This document shows, in pieces, positions 17,362 through 26,489 of a DNA stretch of 64,000 nucleotides (the first letter of the stretch is position 1; each line of letters opens with the position of its first letter). Source of the DNA: Arenibacter certesii DSM 19833 (GTDB lineage Bacteria; Bacteroidota; Bacteroidia; Flavobacteriales; Flavobacteriaceae). The stretch is taken from positions 40,115 to 104,114 of the forward strand of contig NZ_AUCB01000018.1 of assembly GCF_000429545.1 (NCBI RefSeq). The letters run 5' to 3'. The notes under the pieces are model-generated. The model was not told the DNA's origin. It saw only the letters and a program-made list of their open reading frames with translations, and made no database searches. Position numbers and translations under genes: made by a program.

Positions 17362-18810
17362 TTAATTCACCTCCACGGGCTTATAAAGCTTTTGTTTGTT
17401 TATGGTAACTATCCAAAACAGTCCCGTTATAAAAAGGGTGATGACAGCCCCACCTAAATAGGCCAAGTTATTGGATAATTTGAATCCTTCAGGCGCAATT
17501 AAAATGTAAGTACTGCACACCATTGTCATAAAAATAGCTGGCAAAAGGGTAACCCAGTAGGCTTTGTTTTCGAACATTAAATATGCCGTTATGGTCCATA
17601 GCACCACAGTGGCCAGGGTTTGGTTGCTCCATGCAAAATACCTCCATATAATGCCAAAGTCCACCTGTGTAAGCGCAAAGGCCACTGCAAACAACGGAAT
17701 ACTCAGAAAAATTCTATTCCCTATTTTCTTTTGGTCAGTTTTAAAAATGTCCGCAAGGATCAATCGGGCCGATCTAAAAGCAGTGTCGCCAGAGGTAATA
17801 GGCGCTGCTACTATCCCCAACAAAGCTAAAATCCCTCCCACACTACCCAGCATATTAAGCGATATTTCATTGGCAGCCCAAGCGGCATTATTACTATTGG
17901 CCATCATAGCACTATTTAGGGACTCTACATTGCCAAAAAATGTCATCGCGGCCGCTGCCCAGATCAAGGCTACAATCCCTTCCGTTACCATGGTGCCATA
18001 AAAAATCTTTCTTCCTAAGGTCTCATTCTTCATGCAGCGGGCCATTAGAGGGGACTGTGTGGCGTGAAAACCGGAAATGGCACCACAGGCTATGGTCACG
18101 AAAAGAATAGGAAACAAGGGCGTTTCTTCGGGGTTAGTGGTCATATTATATAAATTGGCGGGAACAATTTCCGGAATAGGATAGTCTCCAAAAAGAAGCG
18201 CAATTAAGAGTCCCACAGCCATTAAAAGCATTGCCAATCCAAAAATTGGATACAGCTTACTTATCACTTTATCAATGGGCAACAAAGTGGAGAGTATATA
18301 ATACACCAAAATAATACCTACCCATATCCAAAGGTTCCACATATTCCCCGTCATCCCATCAATGATCTTAGCAGGTCCCATTAAGAAAACAGTCCCCACA
18401 AATATCAAAAGTATTATGGTGAAGTAGCGCATCAAATGTTTCATACTTGGACCAAGATAAATACCCACTATCTCGCTAATGCTCAACCCATCATGCCTAA
18501 TAGATAGCATTCCAGAAAAGTAATCATGTACTGCACCTGCAAATATACTTCCCAAGACAATCCATAAAAAAGCAGAGGGCCCAAACATGGCTCCTGCAAT
18601 GGCACCGAATATAGGACCAAGGCCTGCTATGTTCAAGAATTGAATTAGAAAAATACGCCATGTTGGCAATGGTACAAAATCCACGTCATCCTGTAATCTT
18701 ATCGCCGGGGTGGGACGATCTTTGTCCACTCCAAATATTTTTTCAACTAATTTTCCATAAGTGAAATAACCTATGATCAAAAATGCTATGGAAACTAAAA
18801 ATGAAATCAT
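17362..18810 (-). CDS. CstA-family (carbon starvation) transporter
   Basis: This 482-residue polytopic membrane protein has the typical CstA N-terminus (IGYFTYGKLVEKIFGVDKDR) and the conserved FLNIAGLGPIFGAIAGAMFGPSAF and HDYFSGMLSIRHDGLSISE stretches. There are about a dozen hydrophobic segments. CstA/BtsT proteins import pyruvate or peptides by ion symport; this shorter type is common in Bacteroidota. The gene starts 16 nt after the stop of the upstream FAD oxidoreductase on the same strand, so they are surely cotranscribed. The natural substrate here may be the keto acid or oxidised product linked to the neighbouring flavoenzymes, which is an inference. Confidence 0.92.
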   Translation of the reverse strand: MISFLVSIAFLIIGYFTYGKLVEKIFGVDKDRPTPAIRLQDDVDFVPLPTWRIFLIQFLNIAGLGPIFGAIAGAMFGPSAFLWIVLGSIFAGAVHDYFSGMLSIRHDGLSISEIVGIYLGPSMKHLMRYFTIILLIFVGTVFLMGPAKIIDGMTGNMWNLWIWVGIILVYYILSTLLPIDKVISKLYPIFGLAMLLMAVGLLIALLFGDYPIPEIVPANLYNMTTNPEETPLFPILFVTIACGAISGFHATQSPLMARCMKNETLGRKIFYGTMVTEGIVALIWAAAAMTFFGNVESLNSAMMANSNNAAWAANEISLNMLGSVGGILALLGIVAAPITSGDTAFRSARLILADIFKTDQKKIGNRIFLSIPLFAVAFALTQVDFGIIWRYFAWSNQTLATVVLWTITAYLMFENKAYWVTLLPAIFMTMVCSTYILIAPEGFKLSNNLAYLGGAVITLFITGLFWIVTINKQKLYKPVEVN

Positions 18811-18825
18811 ACTCTACAATTTATA

Positions 18826-20496
18826 CTACTCTACTATCTGTCCTTTAGCAACTAGGACCTCCTTTAATTTATTATAGTCCACCTCTTGAACCGTTGTTTC
18901 TTCATCAATTGCCAACACGGCTGCTGCAGCAGCCGATTGTCCCAAAATCAAAAATACTGGCTCCATTCTAATGGAACCGAAAGCAATATGACTGGAAGAT
19001 ACACAAACGGGCACTAATAGATTTTCACAATCTTCCTTCTTTGGCACCAAAGAACTATAGGAAATGGTGTAAGGACCATTGGTACTTACCCCTATATCCC
19101 CTTCGTTTTGCACAAAGCCATCGGGTTTTACATAGCGCTGCACGTTATGGGAATCTATATTATAAGAGCCCATACCTATTGGCTTAGGTGTCGGGCTTTT
19201 TTTAAGCAATTCATTTTCCGTCATTACAAATTCACCTAGCATCCTTCTGGCTTCCCTCACATAAATCTGATGAGGCCAGTTACCATTGTCCTTAAATTCA
19301 TCCATTGCCAATCCCCATCTTTGCATTTCCTTCTGTATATCCTCTGGAACCCTAGGATCATTGGCAACGAACCAAAGCAATCCTTTTTGATAATTTTCAT
19401 GTTCCTTTATAATCTCCTTTCTCCTTTCATAGGTCGCCTCTGGATAGTCATAATTCATACCAATATTATCACTGCTTAAAGGACCGTGGTTATTGGTATC
19501 GGTCTTATGGATAGGTAGAGGATCAAATTTTTCAAACCAATCCTTTCTTCCAGTTGCAAAGGACCTCGCCAATAATTCATAATGCAATGGATCATAACCC
19601 TCAGGCTTTGGAAAGGGAACTCTATTTTCATTATGATCGGTCATACACAACCGAAAACAATATGCTTGAATCTTATTATCTCCGCTATATTTTTCACCAG
19701 GATCTTCTCCTGATATCCTGGGTAACAGACCACTAGTTGGATCTTTTGCAATTATGTATGGAGAGATGTCCGATTGAAACCAATGTTTATGGTGTAAAAC
19801 CCCTGTTTGCACCCCGTTCCATTCTTCGCCATACGCATCCTTCCCTTCCCTGCCCACATGATAGCTCACTCCTGCCGACGCCATAAGGTCACCTTCATAG
19901 GTGGCATCCAAAAACATTTTTCCTGAATAGGCTTTTCCTGATAAGGTAGTGATTGAGATGATCCTGCCCTCTTTCATCTTTACCCCGTTCTTCCTGTCTA
20001 ACCATTCATTGCGATCTACACGAATTTTTTCTTCAGAAATTAGATCCTCAAACACTTGTTCTGCCACATGGGGTTCAAAAATCCACATCGTCCTATTCTC
20101 ACCATCCATAGCAGGGGTACCTTGGCCCTTATTGCCATATTCCTCCTTATTTTGCCAAACCCAGGCCTCGTCCGTGTTGTAATGTTGCCAAACCCTGTGA
20201 TAGAACTCCCTGGCTAGTCCACCAATAACGCTTTTATCCCCCGTATCCGTGAAGCCTAAGCCACTTGAGGACAAGCCGCCCAAATGTATATCCGGCGACA
20301 CCACAATGACCGATTTCCCGGACCGCTTTGCTTCTACTGCCGCAACAATCGCCGCCGAAGTGCCACCATAAATAATGATATCTGCAGAAGCCTCGAGTTT
20401 CCCTTTAACCAGGGATATCTTACAACTGGTTTGCATCATTAGCCCAGCCAATACTAGAAATACGGTTAAATATTTGAATTTACTTTTCATTATCAT
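18826..20496 (-). CDS. FAD-dependent oxidoreductase, lipoprotein
   Basis: This 556-residue protein carries a lipoprotein signal (FLVLAGLMMQTSCK, Cys26), so it is membrane-anchored facing the periplasm. The FAD-binding motif ADIIIYGGTSAAIVAAVEAKRSG lies at about 37-60 and is followed by IHLGGLSSSGLGFTD, a strong FAD_oxidored (PF12831) signature. The C-terminus has SSHIAFGSIRMEPVFLILGQSAAAAA. It is closely similar over its whole length to the next gene upstream (20537-22222), so the two arose by tandem duplication. Spacing is 40 nt upstream and 15 nt to the CstA gene downstream, which makes an operon. Start could be residue 1 or 3. The reaction is not established. Confidence 0.87.
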   Translation of the reverse strand: MIMKSKFKYLTVFLVLAGLMMQTSCKISLVKGKLEASADIIIYGGTSAAIVAAVEAKRSGKSVIVVSPDIHLGGLSSSGLGFTDTGDKSVIGGLAREFYHRVWQHYNTDEAWVWQNKEEYGNKGQGTPAMDGENRTMWIFEPHVAEQVFEDLISEEKIRVDRNEWLDRKNGVKMKEGRIISITTLSGKAYSGKMFLDATYEGDLMASAGVSYHVGREGKDAYGEEWNGVQTGVLHHKHWFQSDISPYIIAKDPTSGLLPRISGEDPGEKYSGDNKIQAYCFRLCMTDHNENRVPFPKPEGYDPLHYELLARSFATGRKDWFEKFDPLPIHKTDTNNHGPLSSDNIGMNYDYPEATYERRKEIIKEHENYQKGLLWFVANDPRVPEDIQKEMQRWGLAMDEFKDNGNWPHQIYVREARRMLGEFVMTENELLKKSPTPKPIGMGSYNIDSHNVQRYVKPDGFVQNEGDIGVSTNGPYTISYSSLVPKKEDCENLLVPVCVSSSHIAFGSIRMEPVFLILGQSAAAAAVLAIDEETTVQEVDYNKLKEVLVAKGQIVE

Positions 20497-20536
20497 CCTC
20501 GTTGAATTTTGAAATTCCTTAAAAGAAATTAGATTG

Positions 20537-22222
20537 CTACTTTATCCTTTGGCCATCTTTAAGCAAATGCTCTTTTATTTTGAAATAAGGCACATCTTGA
20601 ACGTTTGTATTACCATCTATAGCAAGTGCTGCTAACGTGGCTGCAGATTGGCCCAGGACCATAAATACCGGCTCCATACGGATAGATCCAAAAGCGATGT
20701 GGGATGCACTAACACAAACCGGGACGATTAAATTTTTACATTCTTCCTTTTTAGGGACTAGGGATTTGTAGCTGATTGGATAGGGCTTAAAACCATGTGC
20801 CTCTACATTTCCTTCATTTTGGACATATCCATTGGCATCTACATAGCGCTGCACATGGTGAGAATCCATTCCATAAGCTGCCATACCAATAGCATCTTCA
20901 GCCACGATTAATGCCTCACAGTTATGTTGGGTCATTACATAATCACTGATCATTCTTCTGGCCTCACGGATATAAAGCTGTTGTTGCCATCCATCGGCCC
21001 TTTCAAACTCATCCTTAGTAGTGCCCCATTTTGAAGCTTCCTCACGCACCTCAGCTGGAATCCTTGGATGATTGGCCAAGGTCCACATCAATCCCATTTG
21101 ATAGTTCCTATGGTCCTCTATAATCTTTTCACGTTCCGCATAGGATGCCTCTGGGTAATCATAATTCTTGCCAATATAATCGGTGGAAAAGCCAAACTTG
21201 TTGTTGGTATCCGTTTTTCTATTCGGCATTTTAGTATTTATCCACGGCAAGAGGGAATTGCCATAGGGGTACATTTCCCTAATTGGCCCTTTCCTTACCT
21301 CATAGTTACGGAACAACAGTTCATAATTAACCTCCTCATAATTGGAGGGTTTCTGAAATGGAATCCGATTTTCCGGATGATCTGTAAGACACATTCTAAA
21401 GCAGTAAGCCTGAATCGTATAATCCCCTTCCCCTTCCAGTCCTGGTTTCTCATTAATATTTGGCAATAGGCCAGATGTTGGGTCGCCTGGAATAACATAG
21501 GGATCCACCCTAGGAAGGAAATTATGGTGTACCGCATTTTTAGAAATTCCTTTTCCCAAGGTACTATTTATATTATTTGCCTGTACTCCATTAAGGGTCT
21601 CCCCGTACCGTTCATTGGCCTCTCTACCATAGGTATAAGATACCCCAGACGAAGCCATAAGATCGCCCTCATATGTGGCATCTATAAAGACTTTTCCCTT
21701 AAATGACATGCCACTTTCCATGGTAATGGATTGTATTTCCCCATCGACCTTCTTAACCCCAGATTCCCTATTTAGTCTTTCCTTATAGACCAATTTAATG
21801 TTCTCCTCATCCATCATTGCCTTATACACCAAAAGGGCAGCAGAAGGCTCAAACGTCCACATCGTAGCTTCTCCCTCCGCTGTTCGGGATTGTTTATCCA
21901 CCATATAATCGGATTTATGTTCCCAATTCCAATTATCAGGGACATCATAGTATTTTTTGATGTTCTCATAAAACTCCCGAGAAACACCGCCTATAGCCTG
22001 TTTATTCCCAATATCCGTAGCTCCTAACCCCCCAGTAGTTAGTCCGCCAACCCAATTTGTTGGTTCTATGAGCACCACAGATTTCCCCATCCTACTACTT
22101 TGTATCGCAGCAGCAACTCCGGCAGATGTACCGCCATAAATAACAATATCATATATTTTGGATTGTCCATTTGCGAACTGAACTAGCGCTAGCAACAACA
22201 GAAAGTGGAATGATTTTTTCAT
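20537..22222 (-). CDS. FAD-dependent oxidoreductase, secreted
   Basis: This 561-residue protein has a cleavable signal peptide (MKKSFHFLLLLALVQFANG). It shares the same architecture as the gene at 18826: YDIVIYGGTSAGVAAAIQSSRMG (FAD-binding), PTNWVGGLTTGGLGATDIG, and the C-terminal SASHIAFGSIRMEPVFMVLGQ. It is the first gene of a minus-strand unit with the second oxidoreductase and the CstA transporter. A predicted promoter lies at 22364-22371. Unlike its paralogue it is not lipid-anchored. In vivo it probably oxidises a sugar-derived compound in the periplasm; the substrate is unknown. Confidence 0.87.
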   Translation of the reverse strand: MKKSFHFLLLLALVQFANGQSKIYDIVIYGGTSAGVAAAIQSSRMGKSVVLIEPTNWVGGLTTGGLGATDIGNKQAIGGVSREFYENIKKYYDVPDNWNWEHKSDYMVDKQSRTAEGEATMWTFEPSAALLVYKAMMDEENIKLVYKERLNRESGVKKVDGEIQSITMESGMSFKGKVFIDATYEGDLMASSGVSYTYGREANERYGETLNGVQANNINSTLGKGISKNAVHHNFLPRVDPYVIPGDPTSGLLPNINEKPGLEGEGDYTIQAYCFRMCLTDHPENRIPFQKPSNYEEVNYELLFRNYEVRKGPIREMYPYGNSLLPWINTKMPNRKTDTNNKFGFSTDYIGKNYDYPEASYAEREKIIEDHRNYQMGLMWTLANHPRIPAEVREEASKWGTTKDEFERADGWQQQLYIREARRMISDYVMTQHNCEALIVAEDAIGMAAYGMDSHHVQRYVDANGYVQNEGNVEAHGFKPYPISYKSLVPKKEECKNLIVPVCVSASHIAFGSIRMEPVFMVLGQSAATLAALAIDGNTNVQDVPYFKIKEHLLKDGQRIK

Positions 22223-22610
22223 TGAATTTACTTTTAATTGTGATATCCAGTCCTAGCAATATTCAATAATATCAGGTCAAGACCTTATGGCATGCTACGG
22301 ATCCTACCTTTAATTTTCAGACAAACCATCTGTACCTTACAGGCAGGAATGCCTCTGAGCATTCAAATCTAATTTAGTTCGTAAAAGCAATTTAGTCCAC
22401 CTATTCTGTCAGCAAACTATTTCCTTTTAGATGATCCGTCATTCTAAATACCCTTAATATATTCTAATATTTTAGCCGCAATTATAGCAGCAATTTCCCA
22501 ACAAAATACTTGATTAAAAGCTTGAATAAACCCGCTCTAACACTATCTATATTAGAATATTATATACGATACACATTCTCAAAACATTGAAATAACTACT
22601 AGATAGCTGC
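22223..22610. other. Gene-free region with a minus-strand promoter
   Basis: These 388 AT-rich bases separate two minus-strand units. No gene is seen. The only supported element is the promoter box at 22364-22371 (listed separately), which splits the GMC/Gfo-Idh unit from the FAD oxidoreductase/CstA unit. Confidence 0.5.
22364..22371 (-). promoter_or_regulatory. Predicted -7 box for the FAD oxidoreductase/CstA unit
   Basis: On the minus strand this reads TAGATTTG, an exact TAnnTTTG match. A TTG at the complement of 22388-22390 stands upstream at a plausible -33 distance. The leader to the ATG at 22222 would be about 135 nt. Confidence 0.4.
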
Positions 22611-23177
22611 TCAATTTCCTTTCATGATTCTAGTAGCTGCCGTTACTTCAACATCCCCTTCATATGGTCCAGGGATGGGGACATACTTTAAATTCTGTTT
22701 TACTCCTTCCTCAGTGGAGAAGTATATCGCAACCACTAGTTCTTTGAACCTGCGATAAAAGGGTTCTAATCCTGCCCTTTCCTCGCCGTATGCCACTGTA
22801 TCCAATCTATTGAGATAATCTAGTTTTTCTGCTTCCTTAAGGTCAAAAAATCTATTATCGGTATAGGCCACACAGTTTTCATCAAACTGTTGCAATCCTT
22901 TTAGAAAGCTATCCTTATAGGCATCATCATACACTTCTTTAAGCATTAAATCCATATACAGATTCACCTCTACATCAGAAGCACTAGGAGTTTCCGTTCT
23001 AGGAAGAATGGTATCCGCAATAGCCCTTACCAATTTGTCCTGATTTTCACTAAACACATAAAGATGGGAACTAGAAACATCACTTTTACAACTTGTCAAT
23101 CCTGTAAAAATAGCCGGGGCTAAATAAACAGATTTCAAAATCCATGATATTTTAATTACCGCTTCCCTTCTTTCCAT
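22611..23177 (-). CDS. Gluconate 2-dehydrogenase subunit 3-like protein
   Basis: This 188-residue protein belongs to the gluconate 2-dehydrogenase subunit 3 family, the small exported partner of membrane-linked GMC dehydrogenases. Supporting stretches are LVRAIADTILPRTETPSASDVEVNLYMDLM and the aromatic-rich C-terminal part. The N-terminus is hydrophobic up to LTSCKSD and may act as a signal or lipobox. It lies 71 nt downstream of the GMC oxidoreductase gene on the same strand. Together they should form a flavin-dependent sugar dehydrogenase passing electrons to the respiratory chain; a third cytochrome c subunit is not present in the window. Confidence 0.85.
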   Translation of the reverse strand: MERREAVIKISWILKSVYLAPAIFTGLTSCKSDVSSSHLYVFSENQDKLVRAIADTILPRTETPSASDVEVNLYMDLMLKEVYDDAYKDSFLKGLQQFDENCVAYTDNRFFDLKEAEKLDYLNRLDTVAYGEERAGLEPFYRRFKELVVAIYFSTEEGVKQNLKYVPIPGPYEGDVEVTAATRIMKGN

Positions 23178-23248
23178 AATTCTGCAATTATATTATACTT
23201 ATCCATACTCTAACCAGCTTTAAATGTGTACTATACATTACATCTCCT

Positions 23249-24937
23249 TTAAAACACATGGTCTTTCATTTGCTTTACAGCATAATCGCATGCTCTTGCC
23301 GTTAAAGCCATATAGGTCAGTGAGGGACTCATATAACTAGAAGAGGTCATACACGACCCATCGGTTACAAAAAGGTTTGGAATATCATGACTTTGGTTGT
23401 ATCCATTAAGGAATGATGTTTTGGGATCCCGTCCCATTCTAGCAGTACCCATTTCATGCACAGAATCCCCGTGTATACTTGGGCCGTCAATCACCACTAC
23501 GTCTTTAAGTCCCGCTACTTCCAATATCTCTTTCGCCTGTTCCTTCATATCTTCCCGCATTTTCATCTCATTAGCTTTAAATTCGGCAGATATTCTTATC
23601 AATGGAAGCCCCCATTGATCCTTTAATTCTATATCTAATTCCACCTTATTCTCGTAATAGGGCAAACATTCTCCATACGCGGAAAGCGACATTTTCCAAT
23701 TCCCAGGGAACGGCAAAGAGTTTTTAAAATCTGCTCCCACCCCAGCCTTGGCTGCATTTATCCCTTCTCTATGCGCAGAGCCCCAAAGACCATATCCTCT
23801 TAGGAAATCCATTTTATTGCCATCTACATTTCTAAATCTCGGAAGCGCCACCGAGCTTGGTCTATACCCCTTATATATGCTATCCAAATGACCTTCTAGA
23901 GTTCCCGAAGCAGAAATATTCTTATGATGATCCATTAAATAATGACCTAAAACGCCACTAGAATTTCCTAGGCCATTGGGAAAACTTTCTGACTTGGAAT
24001 TTAGCAAGAGTCCCGTTGTTGCAATGGTAGATGCACATAGGAATACCACCCTGGCAAAATATTCGGTTTCTATCTTGGTATTTGCATCCATGACACGTAC
24101 CCCAGAAACTCGATTACTCCCTTTGTCATATAACAAAGAAATTACAATAGTATTGGATTTTAACGTCAATTTGCCGGTATCTTGAGCTGCAGGAAGCGTA
24201 GAACTATTACTGCTAAAATAGGCGCCATAGGGACACCCTGTGTGGCACAAATTACGGGTCATACATTGCGACCTTCCCTTAAACTGCCCAGGCTTGACCT
24301 TTGTAAGGTGCGCGGCCCGATTCGGTATTAGTTTACGGTTCTTATAATGCGACTCTATCCTTTGTTTTATTACCTTTTCAGCCCGGTTCATCTCAAAAGG
24401 AGGTAGGAATTCTCCATCTGGAAAATGATGTATATTTTCCTTAGATCCGCAGACCCCTATAAACCGTTCAACATAATCATACCAAGGTGCTATATCCTTA
24501 TACCGTATAGGCCAGTCTACTCCCACTCCATCCTTACGATTGGCTTCAAAATCAAGATCACTAAATCGATAAGCCCCTCGACCCCATATTAAGGAGCGCC
24601 CGCCTGTTTGATACCCTCTAAACCACCTATAAGGCTTATCCTCCGGGTGGGTATAGGGATGCTCTAGATCGTTTACAAAAAAAGCTTTGCTAGCCGCATT
24701 AAAATTATACTTCTTACTTTGAATGTGGTACGCTTTCTTATCTTCAAGTGTCACGGCCCCGAAGTTCTTAAAGTCCCATGGCGCCTTATTCGTGTTGGCA
24801 TAATCTTGGGGATGCTTCACTTCCTTGCCCCTCTCCAACACAAGGGTTTCCAGACCTTTTTCCGTTAACTCTTTTGCGGCCCAACCTCCTGTAATGCCGG
24901 ATCCCACAACTATTGCATCGTATGTATTATTCTTCAT
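23249..24937 (-). CDS. GMC-family FAD oxidoreductase (sugar/glycoside dehydrogenase)
   Basis: This 562-residue protein opens with YDAIVVGSGITGGWAAKELTEKG (FAD-binding Rossmann motif, residues 5-27). It has the cysteine-rich stretch QCMTRNLCHTGCPYGA near 225-240, and the C-terminal active-site region VHEMGTARMG plus VTDGSCMTSSSYMSPSLTYMALTARA. This arrangement fits the gluconate 2-dehydrogenase/glucose-fructose-type GMC enzymes that pair with a subunit 3. Related Bacteroidota enzymes oxidise glycosides to 3-keto derivatives, a pathway that also uses Gfo/Idh/MocA proteins such as the two genes just upstream. The substrate here is inferred, not shown. Confidence 0.9.
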   Translation of the reverse strand: MKNNTYDAIVVGSGITGGWAAKELTEKGLETLVLERGKEVKHPQDYANTNKAPWDFKNFGAVTLEDKKAYHIQSKKYNFNAASKAFFVNDLEHPYTHPEDKPYRWFRGYQTGGRSLIWGRGAYRFSDLDFEANRKDGVGVDWPIRYKDIAPWYDYVERFIGVCGSKENIHHFPDGEFLPPFEMNRAEKVIKQRIESHYKNRKLIPNRAAHLTKVKPGQFKGRSQCMTRNLCHTGCPYGAYFSSNSSTLPAAQDTGKLTLKSNTIVISLLYDKGSNRVSGVRVMDANTKIETEYFARVVFLCASTIATTGLLLNSKSESFPNGLGNSSGVLGHYLMDHHKNISASGTLEGHLDSIYKGYRPSSVALPRFRNVDGNKMDFLRGYGLWGSAHREGINAAKAGVGADFKNSLPFPGNWKMSLSAYGECLPYYENKVELDIELKDQWGLPLIRISAEFKANEMKMREDMKEQAKEILEVAGLKDVVVIDGPSIHGDSVHEMGTARMGRDPKTSFLNGYNQSHDIPNLFVTDGSCMTSSSYMSPSLTYMALTARACDYAVKQMKDHVF

Positions 24938-25065
24938 AAAAATATAACGTGATCTCTAGGGCTCCTTATCAGTTATGCACCACAAAGTACAACTTACAAC
25001 CCTTCCCGCGGATCAGGACAAGGTAGCTTCCCAAGGTCTTAAAACAGTTCCTATTCCACTATACA

Positions 25066-26412
25066 TTAAGATAACATCTTCTCCCATCCGGGTTCGTACG
25101 CTCTACGCCAGTATTTCATAGCCCCCTTATTGTTCAAGATGTGCCCTGTTTGGGGATCAATATCCAGCGTACTATTAGCGCGTAATGCGATGTTCCCTAG
25201 CTGAACTAACAAGGTACTTTGATGTCCTCCAATAATATCTGAATTTAATGGCGTCCCTTTTCGGATGGCGTCAAACAAATTTTGAATATGCAGCACGTCC
25301 AGATCCTGGGAAGGATCGGATAAATTACCCGTGCCTATTTGCCGACTACCACTTACTTCCTTAATCAACTTATTATTTAAATCGTACACCTTATAGGAAT
25401 TGCCCCCTTCTATTACCATAGCACCATCCTCTCCATAAAAAACTACTCCAACACCTACTCCCTCAACGGATCTCCCATTACAACTGCGCCCTTCCCAGGT
25501 CATTAAAGTATTGTTTGGAAACTCTAGGTTTATCACCTGTGTATCGGGCGTCTCCCAATCATCCTCATATCTATACCTACCGCCGTTTGAACTCACCTTG
25601 GTGGGGTATTCCACTCCCAATCCCCATCTTGCCAAATCCACAAAGTGGGTACCATTATTCAGCGCCTCCCCTGTTCCCCAGTTCCAAAACCAGTGCCAAT
25701 TGTAATGCACAATATTATCCCTAAAAGCTTCCCGCGGAGCCGGCCCTTGCCATAAATCATAATCCAACCAAGAGGGAACCTCGGATACCTTCCCGGTCCC
25801 TATTGAGGGTCTATTATTGGTGTACCAGGATTTGGCAAAATAAGGACGACCTATAATTCCGTTTTTAAGTTCTGCAATAGCTGTAATCACATTGGGCCAT
25901 GAACGGCGCTGATTTCCCATCTGCACTACTCGGTTGTACTTTTTGGCCGCTGCCACCGCCAATTCCCCTTCTTGAGGGTTATGGCTCGCCGGCTTTTCCA
26001 AATAAACGTGTTTCCCTGCCTTGCAGGCCATAATAGCAGCAGGTGCATGCCAGTGATCTGGTGCCGCAACGATCAGGATATCCACATCCTTATCCTCTAA
26101 AGCTTTTCTAAAGTCGGTGACGTGTTTGGGTTTCCTATCTTGGATTTTGGTTATACTGCCTATAAATTTTTCGGAGGCTCTAGAATCCACATCACAGGAG
26201 TACAACACTTCACAATTGGGCTGCTTGGCAAAGTTGGAGCCCACTGCATGCCCTCGACTATTCACCCCCATAACAGCCACTTTAAGACGCTCATTGGATC
26301 CTAATATATTAGCATAGCTTTTGGCGCTAAACCCGGGCAGAACGCCTCCAACAGCGACTGCAGAGGCACCTAATGTTGTTTTTTTTATGAATGACCTTCG
26401 TTTGTTTGTCAT
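25066..26412 (-). CDS. Gfo/Idh/MocA-family oxidoreductase, exported
   Basis: This 448-residue protein starts with a twin-arginine-type signal (KRRSFIKKTTLGASAVAVGG). A Rossmann NAD(P)-binding part follows (LKVAVMGVNSRGHAVG, about 43-58), then the family catalytic motif HVYLEKPASHN (about 131) and a C-terminal alpha/beta substrate domain (GEALNNGTHFVDLARWGLG). Periplasmic Gfo/Idh/MocA enzymes with tightly held cofactor act on sugars and glycosides. It lies between another Gfo/Idh/MocA gene and the GMC dehydrogenase gene, all co-oriented, so they probably serve one oxidation pathway. The substrate is unknown. Confidence 0.9.
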   Translation of the reverse strand: MTNKRRSFIKKTTLGASAVAVGGVLPGFSAKSYANILGSNERLKVAVMGVNSRGHAVGSNFAKQPNCEVLYSCDVDSRASEKFIGSITKIQDRKPKHVTDFRKALEDKDVDILIVAAPDHWHAPAAIMACKAGKHVYLEKPASHNPQEGELAVAAAKKYNRVVQMGNQRRSWPNVITAIAELKNGIIGRPYFAKSWYTNNRPSIGTGKVSEVPSWLDYDLWQGPAPREAFRDNIVHYNWHWFWNWGTGEALNNGTHFVDLARWGLGVEYPTKVSSNGGRYRYEDDWETPDTQVINLEFPNNTLMTWEGRSCNGRSVEGVGVGVVFYGEDGAMVIEGGNSYKVYDLNNKLIKEVSGSRQIGTGNLSDPSQDLDVLHIQNLFDAIRKGTPLNSDIIGGHQSTLLVQLGNIALRANSTLDIDPQTGHILNNKGAMKYWRRAYEPGWEKMLS

Positions 26413-26489
26413 TTGAAGTTATTTTAACACCTTATTTAAATAGACTTTTTCTCTTGCTCTTTTGCATTTTCAAGGCTGTTTCCCCCTTT

